Below are positions 34,375 through 42,020 of a stretch of DNA of 42,020 nt, piece after piece. The DNA comes from an uncultured Methanobrevibacter sp. (lineage in GTDB: Archaea; Methanobacteriota; Methanobacteria; Methanobacteriales; Methanobacteriaceae): assembly GCF_902788255.1 (NCBI RefSeq), contig NZ_CADAJR010000022.1:1-42020 (forward strand). Reading direction: 5' to 3'. Below the pieces are notes generated by a model. The model did not search any database. It saw only the letters and a program-made list of their open reading frames with translations, and was not told where the DNA came from. The translations under genes and the position numbers were made by a program. Each line of letters starts with the position of its first letter. Positions within the stretch are counted from its first letter, which is position 1.

Positions 34375-36040
34375 AAAACCTGTAAATTATAAGATTTTAA
34401 AACGCATCATGTCCAAATTAAGAATGGCAGAATCCCATTTTAACACCAATTATGCCGTTCTTTATGCATTCTTTTACAAATACTGCTCAGATTCTATAAA
34501 AGATTTTTTAATGGATGAACTAAAGGACAAGGAACTGACCATTGATGAGGCTTACAGGAATAAAATCTCTTACGAACAGCTGCTGTTTGATTCACTGCAC
34601 ATGAATGGTTTTTTTATAAAAAAATCTGATGCTTTCATTGATGAATTAGTTAACAGCAAAACCTCAAAGCGCAGATTTTTAGAAGAATTTTTAGGAGTTT
34701 TTCCAAGAAATATCATATTCAACTCAGAATATCATAATCTAAAATATTTCAAGGATTTTTTCAATATCATTCGTGAGGGCATTGATATATCTCAATTAAA
34801 CGATTCACAGGTTAATGATTTGTGTGAAATAATCGTGCTGATTTCAAGACTGGAGGTCACTGGAGATGAGTTTCCATTTGAAGACGTGTTCGATATAGTT
34901 TCAGCTTCACGATTTGTCCATGTCAATTCAAATCCCGAATTGATTACGCAAATTTTGTCCAAACTGGTGGTTTGTGAGAAAAAGTCCATTGATTCAGCTT
35001 ATGATCCATTTATTAAAAATGGAGACACTCTAATGAAGTTACGTGAGGAAATTGGATATGAATTGAGATACTGCTACGGTAAGGACTCTCACAATATAAA
35101 TTATGTTTACAATGTTGTAAAATTCTTTATCAGCAATTTTTCTCTAAACAATGTCTTTTTAAAAAGGGAAGATGCATTTGATTCAATCGATTTCAATGGA
35201 AGATCTTTTGATGCGATATTGTCCAGAATTCCAATTTCAATAAAAAACTATCACACTTCCAATTTCAATCAAAGTATGGAAATTGCAAAAAGAAACAAGC
35301 GCAGTGAAGTGGAAAATCTATTGCTTGAAAAATTGGATATAACTGAGGACTCTTTCAAACAGAATCTCAAATTGAATCAGGCATTGGAAAATCTTGTTGA
35401 AGAAATAGGCTTTGAAGATGATTCCAATTCCAATTTCAAAGGCCAATATGAATCACTTCAGGACAGTGAGTTTCTATTCCTGATTAATCTGATTGAAGCA
35501 CTTAAAAACGATGGAATCATGACTATCTGCATTTCAGAAAATTTCCTGTTTAAACCATCACTTGAAATATTGAGGAAATATCTTACATTAGAGAAGAATT
35601 ATATCGATACAGTTATCCGTGTTCCAAATGAGTTTTCACGCTCACGACCTGAAGTAGTCATGGTATTTAAGAAAAACAGGCAAAATAGTGATGTTCTGTT
35701 CATAGACATGTCATCAGACTATGAAACACAGCGCAGCAGACTGACCTATCCTGGTTTATTTAGAAAAAATCTGGTTCTGGATGATGAAACTCTTTCCAAA
35801 ATGGAAAATGTATTTTTAAACAAGTTAAGCATTGATAAATATTCCAATCTGATTTCCATTGATGAAATAGAAAACAATCAGTTCAATCTGTCAGTTTCAC
35901 GTTATGTGGATACATTTGACGGTGAGTTCATATCTCTTGATGATTTGGTGGCTGAAAAGCAGGAAATTGACTCAAACATCAATGAACTGGATATAAAAAT
36001 TGAAAAAATGATGGATGAATTAGGTATCAGATTCAAGTGA
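34364..36040 (+). CDS. HsdM-like N6-adenine methylase homologue with lost catalytic motifs
   Basis: A 558-residue HsdM-like fold. Helical N-domain, then the methylase core and the characteristic C-half EFLFLINLIEALKNDGIMTICISENFLF, DTVIRVPNEF and VVMVFKKNRQNSDVLFIDMS, as in type I M subunits. The SAM and target motifs are ruined: the usual DP-x-C/A-G-x-G-G segment reads AYDPFIKNGDTL (about residue 212), the GQE-type segment reads YGKDSHNINY, and NPPF/Y reads SRIPIS (about 285-290). Methylation is not expected. GGGGTGA before the ATG at 34364 and an 11-base overlap couple it to the HsdS-like gene. A coiled tail (DSNINELDIKIEKMMDELG) ends the protein. Confidence 0.8.
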   Translation: MIAKKPVNYKILKRIMSKLRMAESHFNTNYAVLYAFFYKYCSDSIKDFLMDELKDKELTIDEAYRNKISYEQLLFDSLHMNGFFIKKSDAFIDELVNSKTSKRRFLEEFLGVFPRNIIFNSEYHNLKYFKDFFNIIREGIDISQLNDSQVNDLCEIIVLISRLEVTGDEFPFEDVFDIVSASRFVHVNSNPELITQILSKLVVCEKKSIDSAYDPFIKNGDTLMKLREEIGYELRYCYGKDSHNINYVYNVVKFFISNFSLNNVFLKREDAFDSIDFNGRSFDAILSRIPISIKNYHTSNFNQSMEIAKRNKRSEVENLLLEKLDITEDSFKQNLKLNQALENLVEEIGFEDDSNSNFKGQYESLQDSEFLFLINLIEALKNDGIMTICISENFLFKPSLEILRKYLTLEKNYIDTVIRVPNEFSRSRPEVVMVFKKNRQNSDVLFIDMSSDYETQRSRLTYPGLFRKNLVLDDETLSKMENVFLNKLSIDKYSNLISIDEIENNQFNLSVSRYVDTFDGEFISLDDLVAEKQEIDSNINELDIKIEKMMDELGIRFK

Positions 36041-36958
36041 GATGCCTTCGTCGATTTCATCCTCAATCTCTTTTTTTAGTTTTTGAAAATAGGACATGTG
36101 TATGATCTTATTTTGATATGCATATACTGTGCCGATGCCGTCATCATTTTCAAATTCAAAGATCTCCTCAAGACCAAGGTTTTCCCTTTTTTCATATGAT
36201 GAGGTGAATGTTTTTGAAATTATGTCTTTTGCTTCATCAACATTTACCGCAAATGTGTTGTTTTCAATTTTTGAATCTATAATGTAGCTTTTTAGGATTT
36301 TCTTGTGAAATTCCCTATAGATTTCAGGATTTAGAAATATTTCAAAACCTTGAATTTCCCCATTTAATATAATTAAAACACCGTTCTGTTCACTTTCAAC
36401 TTCAAATTCATGGATTATTGATTCATGGGTGCTTTTTAAGTTCTCGTAACTCTCTTCCATTGCACTTGTAGGTGATGCGAAGCTGTTTTCAACTTCAAGC
36501 TGGTTGATTGATGACCAGATTACGTCCTGTGTATGTTGACTGGTTTTTTCAGCATACCTTTTTGCTTTTCTGGTATTGTAGTTTGCCATATATTCTGATT
36601 GCTTGAACTCGCTTTTGTAGGCCCATCTTCCCTTTTCTGTGCAGCTTACAGGGACTGCCATTTCACTGTTTGCCTCGAGTAGAATGGTTGAATTGATGAT
36701 ACGATTCTGGTCACCACCGATTATCTCTTCACCGTCAATCAGAATCAGTGGTGCAACTGCATTGTTTTTAACGATTACTGTGTTTACCTGGGATGTTTCA
36801 CATTCCTTGACTTCAACCAATCCCAGTTCCATGCCCTTTTTAAGGGTCAGCATATCAATGTATGACCTTTGTGTTTTTAAAGGAATAACTGCTAAGTTTT
36901 CATGCACCTGCGGTGCTAAAAGCTCAATGTCATTATCAAGACTCATCATTTTCATCAT
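36020..36958 (-). CDS. ARPP-1 domain protein
   Basis: A 312-residue protein (fewer if a later ATG at 36946 is used). Sequence from about residue 20 to 235 fits the ARPP-1 domain (ARG and rhodanese-phosphatase-superfamily-associated protein domain; DUF6569-like): VIPLKTQRSYIDMLTL, GLVEVKECETSQVNTVIVKN, LILIDGEEIIGGDQNRIIN, EMAVPVSCTEKGRWAY, FASPTSAMEESYENLKSTHE and GEIQGFEIFLNP. The domain is linked to ADP-ribosyl-glycohydrolase and phosphatase proteins in computational studies and has no proven activity that I know of. The start overlaps the HIRAN gene by about 23 bases, and the 3' end overlaps the convergent HsdM-like gene by 21. Confidence 0.75.
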   Translation of the reverse strand: MMKMMSLDNDIELLAPQVHENLAVIPLKTQRSYIDMLTLKKGMELGLVEVKECETSQVNTVIVKNNAVAPLILIDGEEIIGGDQNRIINSTILLEANSEMAVPVSCTEKGRWAYKSEFKQSEYMANYNTRKAKRYAEKTSQHTQDVIWSSINQLEVENSFASPTSAMEESYENLKSTHESIIHEFEVESEQNGVLIILNGEIQGFEIFLNPEIYREFHKKILKSYIIDSKIENNTFAVNVDEAKDIISKTFTSSYEKRENLGLEEIFEFENDDGIGTVYAYQNKIIHMSYFQKLKKEIEDEIDEGISLESDT

Positions 36959-37352
36959 CTGGTATGTAATGATTTTTAATGTATTCGATATCTATTTTTG
37001 AAGGATTTTCACTTAGGTAGTGAACATCACTTTCAGGATTTTCAATTTCCTTTATAAATTCATCTGCTGATAATATTTTGGCAATTACTGTACTGCCTGT
37101 GATGAATTTAATTTTGGCATAATATTCATCTGTGATTTTGTCAAAAACTCTTCCGGAACTCATGCATCCTTTAATGACAGTATTGGTACTGTTTGCAACG
37201 TAGCCTATTTTTCCAAAATATCTCATTTCACAGGCTATCGCTTCTGTATCATGCTTGTTGTCTGGTTCCTTTACTAATTTTATGATTCCGCCCAGTTTAA
37301 GCGGTTTGTCTCCATGAAAATTGTTAAATGCCATCACTGTAATAAACATCAT
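36936..37352 (-). CDS. HIRAN-domain protein
   Basis: A 138-residue protein whose first 105 residues form a HIRAN domain: MFITVMAFNNFHGDKPLKLG, then IIKLVKEPDNKHDTEAIACE, GKIGYVANSTNTVIKGCMSSGR and YAKIKFITGSTVIAKIL. HIRAN domains of HLTF/Rad5 bind 3' DNA ends; stand-alone microbial forms are often seen with DNA-repair or mobile-element genes. The acidic C-terminus (YIPDDENDES) may be unstructured. AGGTGAT lies just before ATG ATG, so 37349 is also possible. The gene lies 11 bases after the KefB-like gene and overlaps the ARPP-1 gene, so the three may share an mRNA. Confidence 0.8.
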   Translation of the reverse strand: MMFITVMAFNNFHGDKPLKLGGIIKLVKEPDNKHDTEAIACEMRYFGKIGYVANSTNTVIKGCMSSGRVFDKITDEYYAKIKFITGSTVIAKILSADEFIKEIENPESDVHYLSENPSKIDIEYIKNHYIPDDENDES

Positions 37353-37363
37353 ATCACCTGTAA

Positions 37364-39304
37364 TTAAATTGAGTTAAAGAAGTTATTAATGTTTTCCCTA
37401 TGTCCGATAAACAGTATTAAATCGTCTTCAAAGAATTTAAAATCCGGTTTGATTTCAATGAATGTGTCTTTTCCCCTGACAACTCCAGTTACTTTCAAAT
37501 TATTTTCTTTAAAAGGAAAATCATCAATATGTGCATTTTCATCCACTCTAAGGGAGTCGATTTCCAAATCGGTATACTTGTAGTTTAGATAGGTTGAAAT
37601 GTCCTCGGAAGTAACGGTTCGGAATGCGTCATAATTGTCTGATCTCAAATCGTTCACGGCATCGGCAATCTCATCGATGTCCTTATTGTAGTAATCCATT
37701 ATTCTTGTAAACATAAGTATACTTGTTTCGAATTCCTTAGGTATGACTTCATCTGCACCGGCGCCAATAACGTCATCAATGCTTTTCAGGGATTTTGTAC
37801 GCACGATAATGTGGATATCAGGATTCAGACGCCTTGCGGCATCAATTGTTTTCATTGTCTCTTCATATGTTGAGGCAGAAATGACGATGCACTGTGCGGA
37901 AGTGATGTTTAGTTCCTTTAATACACTTTCATTTGATGCCTTTCCATAAATTATTGGCAAACCTAAAGCCTGCTGGTTTTCAACGATAACGGGATTCATG
38001 TCAACAATGCGAATTGGAATATGGAACTGTTTACATGCCTCTGCAATTTGCTTTCCGTTACGTCCCATACCAACCAGAATAACATGGTCCTTGATTTCCT
38101 TTGGACTCTCCAGTTCTTCCGGCAATGTTTTAAGTTCCTCATCAACTTTGAAGTAGGAAATTTTACCGAATTCCTTGACGATTTTTGGAGTCAGTTTCTC
38201 TAGGAATGGGGTTGCAGACATGGTGAGTATGCTCACTCCTAAAAATATGCTGAAAAACTCATTGTTCATAAGCCCATATTTCATACCCTCTTTTGCAAGG
38301 ACAAATGAAAATTCCCCTATCTGGCTTAAGAGGATTGCAATGCTGACTGATATTTTTACAGGCAGTTTCAGAGCCATTCCTGTTATGAATGTTGCAGCAA
38401 AATTAATCAGGAGTATTATTATTGTCAGCGCAACGATGATAAATATGTTTGATAAGAATAGATGCAGATTTACCATTAGACCTATACTTATGAAGAAAAG
38501 GCTCATGAAAACGTCCTGAAACGGTTGGATATAACCTAATGTTTGATGGGAGTATTCAGTGTTTGAAATGAGCAGTCCCGCTATGAATGCTCCAAGTTCC
38601 GGCCCGATTCCAATGAGGCTGGTTGCAAATGTTGTACCCATACAGATGAATAATGTCAAAAGCACGAATAAATCTCGGTTTTTAGTTTTTGCCGCATCTC
38701 TTAGGGCTAATGGTATAAACCATTTTGCTCCGGCAATTATTATCAATCCTAGTCCTATGAACTTAACCAGTAATGTGGGTAATGTATGCAGGTCTAAGGC
38801 CTGTCCTCCCAGAAGAGGTGTAATCAGAATAACGATGATAACCGCAATGTCCTGGAAGATCAGGATACCCAAGCTCACCCTTCCCTGAACTGAATGGGTA
38901 ATGTGTTTTTGCTGCATTACCTTCATGACAATAGCGGTTGATGAAAAGGCAACCAGCAGTCCTAAAAATATCGCACTGTTTAAACTAAGTTTCAAAGCCA
39001 ATCCCAATATTGAAATCAGGGCGGCAGTAATCACTACCTGGAGTATGCCTCCAATCAATGCATACTTTTTGATTGCCGAGAATTTTTCTGCAGAAAACTC
39101 AAGTCCAATAATGAACAGTAAAAATATCACACCTAACTCTGAAAATGTGGATATGATACTTGTATCATTAACTACGTATCCTAATACAATTCCGGTTATA
39201 AATAACCCTATCATTGTAGGTAATTTTAGTTTGTTAAATATCAATAATACTATTACAGCTGTAATAAGGATTATTGACATATTTTGCAATAGTAAAATAT
39301 TCAT
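37364..39304 (-). CDS. KefB-like K+/H+ (CPA2) antiporter with RCK domain
   Basis: Monovalent cation:proton antiporter of 646 residues. The N-terminal two-thirds is a membrane domain with 12 or so helices (CPA2 features: LGVIFLLFIIGLEFS, AFSSTAIVMKVM, LSQIGEFSFVLAKEG). After about residue 405 come a TrkA-N/RCK domain (HVILVGMGRNGKQIAEACKQF, IVDMNP, CIVISASTYEETMKTIDA) and a TrkA-C domain at the end. The RCK domain suggests ligand-gated control. AAGGAT precedes the ATG. Adjacent downstream genes are HIRAN and ARPP-1, 11 bases away; the functional link is unclear. Confidence 0.92.
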   Translation of the reverse strand: MNILLLQNMSIILITAVIVLLIFNKLKLPTMIGLFITGIVLGYVVNDTSIISTFSELGVIFLLFIIGLEFSAEKFSAIKKYALIGGILQVVITAALISILGLALKLSLNSAIFLGLLVAFSSTAIVMKVMQQKHITHSVQGRVSLGILIFQDIAVIIVILITPLLGGQALDLHTLPTLLVKFIGLGLIIIAGAKWFIPLALRDAAKTKNRDLFVLLTLFICMGTTFATSLIGIGPELGAFIAGLLISNTEYSHQTLGYIQPFQDVFMSLFFISIGLMVNLHLFLSNIFIIVALTIIILLINFAATFITGMALKLPVKISVSIAILLSQIGEFSFVLAKEGMKYGLMNNEFFSIFLGVSILTMSATPFLEKLTPKIVKEFGKISYFKVDEELKTLPEELESPKEIKDHVILVGMGRNGKQIAEACKQFHIPIRIVDMNPVIVENQQALGLPIIYGKASNESVLKELNITSAQCIVISASTYEETMKTIDAARRLNPDIHIIVRTKSLKSIDDVIGAGADEVIPKEFETSILMFTRIMDYYNKDIDEIADAVNDLRSDNYDAFRTVTSEDISTYLNYKYTDLEIDSLRVDENAHIDDFPFKENNLKVTGVVRGKDTFIEIKPDFKFFEDDLILFIGHRENINNFFNSI

Positions 39305-39363
39305 TTTAATCCTTTTTGAAAAAATTGTGTGGTGTTCGAAAAAATAAGAAAAAATGTAGTAGA

Positions 39364-39975
39364 TTATAATCTACTTACTTTAATTAAAGATTCAACAGGT
39401 ATGCCTTCAATTTCTGAAAGTCCTGCCTTATCAATCAATACTGTAACGCAGGTAGGTTCTCCACCTAAGTCTTTTACAGTATGAATAACTTCTTTTGCGG
39501 TTTTTCCACTGGTAATTACGTCATCAACGATTACCACTTTTTTGCCTTCAACACTGCCGAAGTTGGTACTGATTGTACCTTCGTCATCACTTTCATCGGC
39601 ATCTTTTCTGTGTTTGTGAGGGTGGAATATTGCCAGTGAGGTATCTAAACCGCTCATGTCTTCAATCAGATCAGACATTACGGTTGCAAATGGAATTCCA
39701 CTTACTGCAACACCTACAACTGTGTCGACATCTCCATGTGATAATGCCATGTCACTTAAAGCACCGGAAACATAATTCAAACGGGTTGAGTTTCCTCCAA
39801 TACTTTTCCAATTAATAGCAAAATCCACTGGTGCTTCAGCTTTCACTTCAGCTGCTTTTTGAAGGGTTAACCATCTTGCGGTGTCCATACTTACATTGAG
39901 TTCATCAGCTATTTCACCGGTAGTAAAACCGTGTTGTCTGAGTTCTTGAGCTTTTTCTATTAATTTTTGTTTCAC
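39364..39975 (-). CDS. gfcR: GfcR-like transcription regulator (PRTase domain with HTH)
   Basis: A 203-residue protein with an N-terminal helix-turn-helix ([20 protein letters not shown]) and a phosphoribosyltransferase domain with the PRPP loop [16 protein letters not shown] (about residues 145-160). Such archaeal orotate PRTase-like proteins are regulators rather than PyrE; GfcR of haloarchaea controls sugar catabolism genes. The start is GTG 39975 with GGTGAT upstream. It lies 9 bases after a Gfo/Idh oxidoreductase and is probably in the hemC operon. The target in this methanogen is unknown; PRPP or a sugar intermediate is a likely signal. Confidence 0.85.
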   Translation of the reverse strand: MKQKLIEKAQELRQHGFTTGEIADELNVSMDTARWLTLQKAAEVKAEAPVDFAINWKSIGGNSTRLNYVSGALSDMALSHGDVDTVVGVAVSGIPFATVMSDLIEDMSGLDTSLAIFHPHKHRKDADESDDEGTISTNFGSVEGKKVVIVDDVITSGKTAKEVIHTVKDLGGEPTCVTVLIDKAGLSEIEGIPVESLIKVSRL

Positions 39976-39984
39976 ATTATCACC

Positions 39985-40941
39985 TTATTCGAGTTCTTCA
40001 AATCTGATTGGCTTATGTTCTTTGGAGGATCGATTTGCAGCAATAACCATTTTAAGAGCTTTAAGTCCGTCTTCACCAGTTATTTCTGGCTCTTCATTAT
40101 TCATTACTGCATTTAAGAAGGAGTTTAACTCACTTTTAAGTGGTTCTTCATGTTTAATTTGAATATCTTGGGCAAACTTACCGTACACTTCGATACTCTG
40201 TTTGATGTAATCGACTGATATGATTCCTGCAGTACCAGTAAGTTCCAGTTCTCTACGTTTGTATGGTGTTAACCAGTTTACTTCAATGATACCTGTTGAC
40301 TCATTGTCAAAGTTGACCATAATCTCTGCATGGTCTTCAAATTCACTGTCGTCAAAACTGCAGTTCATGGTACCGTAAACCTGGGTTACTTCCTCTTCAA
40401 ACAAATAGTTCATAATGTCTAAATCGTGAATAGCTAAATCTATTGAAACACCAACGTCCTTTATTCTTGGTGGGAGTGGACCGACCCTTTTTGCAAAAGC
40501 GGATACTACGTCTCCAATAACTCCGTCATCAATAAGTTCTTTAGCTTTTTGAACAGCAGGATTAAATCTCTCAACATGTCCTGTTGCAAGCAGAACTCCT
40601 GCCTCTTTAGCGGCAGCAATCATTTCTTCAGCCTCTTCCACGGTAAAAGCTATTGGCTTTTCAACCAGGACATGTTTTCCATTTTTAATGGCTTCCATAA
40701 CCACGTCATGGTGGAATGTGGTTGGTACACATACGCTGACCGCTTCTATTTCAGGGTTTTCAAGTAATTCACTGTAATCTGTAAATCCTTTTGCACCATA
40801 TTTCTTTTCAATTTTCTTAAGGGCTCTTTCACTTACGTCACTTACAGCGACTAAATTAGCTTCTTCCATTTTGTGGTAGACACGAACGTGGTTTTCACCC
40901 ATCGCACCTACTCCTACAACTCCTACGTTAATAGTTTTCAA
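39985..40941 (-). CDS. Gfo/Idh/MocA-family oxidoreductase
   Basis: NAD(P)-dependent sugar oxidoreductase of 318 residues. N-terminal Rossmann motif GVVGVGAMGENHVRVY, then VCVPTTFHHDVVMEAI, GKHVLVEKPIAFT (the EKP motif) and, in the C-domain, SIDLAIHDLDIMNYLF with a conserved His. Archaeal homologues have been called UDP-GlcNAc 3-dehydrogenase, which is one possible role, but this cannot be told from sequence alone. The start is TTG 40941, set by GGAGGAAT just upstream. It lies 14 bases after hemC. Confidence 0.87.
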   Translation of the reverse strand: MKTINVGVVGVGAMGENHVRVYHKMEEANLVAVSDVSERALKKIEKKYGAKGFTDYSELLENPEIEAVSVCVPTTFHHDVVMEAIKNGKHVLVEKPIAFTVEEAEEMIAAAKEAGVLLATGHVERFNPAVQKAKELIDDGVIGDVVSAFAKRVGPLPPRIKDVGVSIDLAIHDLDIMNYLFEEEVTQVYGTMNCSFDDSEFEDHAEIMVNFDNESTGIIEVNWLTPYKRRELELTGTAGIISVDYIKQSIEVYGKFAQDIQIKHEEPLKSELNSFLNAVMNNEEPEITGEDGLKALKMVIAANRSSKEHKPIRFEELE

Positions 40942-40955
40942 TTTAATTCCTCCGT

Positions 40956-41825
40956 CTAAACGTAATCTGTGAAAATTTTTCCGATGCGTCTGCCAAGTTC
41001 AACTGCATCTTTAACGGATCCATTTTCAGTTTGCTCTTTAAGGATTTCTCCTTCTTTGGTTAATAAGATTGAATAAATATTAAACTTATTGTCATTCATT
41101 TGTGCAATTGCACCTATTGGCCATTGACAGCCAACGCCAAGTTCTTCAAGAACTTTCTTTTCTGCCAGTACTTCCTGCATTGAAATGTAATCATTTAGTT
41201 TAGAAATTACTTCTTTTTTATCGCTATCCTTACGTGTGATGATTGCCAATGCTCCCTGGCCTGCTGGTGGAGTGATGTAATCTAGCGGAAATACATTTTT
41301 GATATATTTTGTCAGATTTAATCTCTTCAATCCTGCCTGTGCCATTATGGTTGCATCCAAATCACTTTCAAGGGCCTTTTGAATTCTGGTTTCAATGTTG
41401 CCTCTGATAGGTTTAAGTTCAAATTCCTTATTGTAATGATTACAGAATGCTTCTCTTCTAAGGCTGCTGGTTCCAAGCTTTGAACCTGGACCTAATTCAT
41501 TCCAGTCTTTTTTAGAAATAAGTACTTCATTAGGAGTTTCACGTTTAGGAACTGCAACGATTTCCAAATCTTCATCTAATTCTGTCGGCAAATCTTTAAA
41601 ACTATGGACGGTAAAATCAACCTCCTCTTCTAGAAGGGCAATATCCAATTCCTTTGTAAAAAGGCCTTTTGAATCCATGTTGTATAATTGGGATGTAGTA
41701 ATTTTATCTCCTTTGGTCTTGATAATTTCTACATCTATTGATTCTCCGGTTATTTTAGATAAATCAGCACATACTTGGTTTGTTTGTGCCAATGCTAATT
41801 GACTACCGCGTGTTCCTACAATCAT
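40956..41825 (-). CDS. hemC: Hydroxymethylbilane synthase (porphobilinogen deaminase)
   Basis: Joins four porphobilinogens to hydroxymethylbilane in tetrapyrrole synthesis, feeding cobalamin, F430 and siroheme. The 289 residues show MIVGTRGSQLALAQTNQV, IKTKGDKI, FTVHSFKDLPTE, KLGTSSLRR, ETRIQKAL, YITPPAGQGALAI and the cofactor Cys in LGVGCQWPIGA (about residue 233). AGGAGAT precedes the ATG. It begins a minus-strand group hemC, Gfo/Idh, gfcR. Its tie to cbiJ at the other end of the window is functional (both serve corrinoids) but they are not in one operon. Confidence 0.95.
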   Translation of the reverse strand: MIVGTRGSQLALAQTNQVCADLSKITGESIDVEIIKTKGDKITTSQLYNMDSKGLFTKELDIALLEEEVDFTVHSFKDLPTELDEDLEIVAVPKRETPNEVLISKKDWNELGPGSKLGTSSLRREAFCNHYNKEFELKPIRGNIETRIQKALESDLDATIMAQAGLKRLNLTKYIKNVFPLDYITPPAGQGALAIITRKDSDKKEVISKLNDYISMQEVLAEKKVLEELGVGCQWPIGAIAQMNDNKFNIYSILLTKEGEILKEQTENGSVKDAVELGRRIGKIFTDYV

Positions 41826-42020
41826 TAATTATCTCCTATTTTAAATTTATCTCAAAAATCTTTTTACAAGATTTTGTTACATTATTAATTTTTACAATTA
41901 ATATTTATTAAATGTTTCAATTAGGCTCTTTCAAAAACTTGTGTGATTTTTTTCTTTTTCATTTTTTATGTTCCAATGATTTAGTTTTAGCATGAATCTT
42001 GTTAAAAGTCCTTGTTCTAT
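41826..42020 (-). promoter_or_regulatory. Upstream region of hemC
   Basis: Contains TAGGAGAT just before the hemC ATG and AT-rich minus-strand TATA candidates (ATATTAATTG region, about 41892-41903). No other gene is seen up to the window edge. Confidence 0.35.

Overview
The window looks like chromosomal DNA of a methanogenic archaeon of the order Methanobacteriales, most like Methanobrevibacter. The DNA is AT-rich, with archaeal EF-1A, uS10 and aRF1, a corrinoid protein MtrA, an F420-binding FrhB-type protein, cobalamin/heme-pathway genes, TATA-box promoters, several leaderless starts and GGTGAT/GGAGG-type ribosome binding sites. Identification rests on reading protein motifs; no database search was run.

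Layout. 1-1643: end of the translation operon (EF-1A, uS10, tRNA-Ser). 1648-5229 (minus): UPF0146 protein, P-type cation ATPase and cobalt-precorrin-6A reductase, tightly packed. 5331-9992: RimI-type acetyltransferase, zinc-ribbon membrane protein, an unknown protein, tRNA-dihydrouridine synthase, aRF1 and a small leaderless gene. 10481-22371: a nitrogen-assimilation region with gdhA, two genes truncated head to head (an SDR and an NSS symporter), glnA behind an NrpR-like double operator, and a five-gene operon of split glutamate synthase parts (amidotransferase, GXGXG domain, F420-type FrhB-like subunit, FMN/Fe-S synthase subunit) ending in a PPDK-like ATP-grasp protein. 22618-33725: mixed housekeeping and accessory genes (NCS1 permease, GNAT, hydrolase, radical SAM, hotdog, a frameshifted TPR locus, cupin, nitroreductase, soluble MtrA, YhgE/Pip repeat protein). 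33805-37352: an accessory island with an HsdS-like half specificity subunit, an HsdM-like protein whose methylase motifs are destroyed, and a HIRAN + ARPP-1 pair. 37364-41825 (minus): KefB-like antiporter, GfcR-like regulator, Gfo/Idh oxidoreductase and hemC.

How they work together. Ammonium would be fixed by GdhA or by GlnA plus the split glutamate synthase. The FrhB-like subunit is a circular permutation of its family (C-half, ferredoxin, N-half) and is embedded in the synthase operon, so the natural hypothesis is an F420H2-dependent glutamate synthase. The operon is preceded by four helically phased GGCATAT direct repeats that I cannot assign to a known regulator.

The strongest candidates for something new are the permuted F420 subunit with its ATP-grasp partner, the catalytically dead HsdM/HsdS pair without HsdR next to HIRAN/ARPP-1, and the phased repeat array. 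The head-to-head truncation near 12635 should first be tested as an assembly join or a real deletion.
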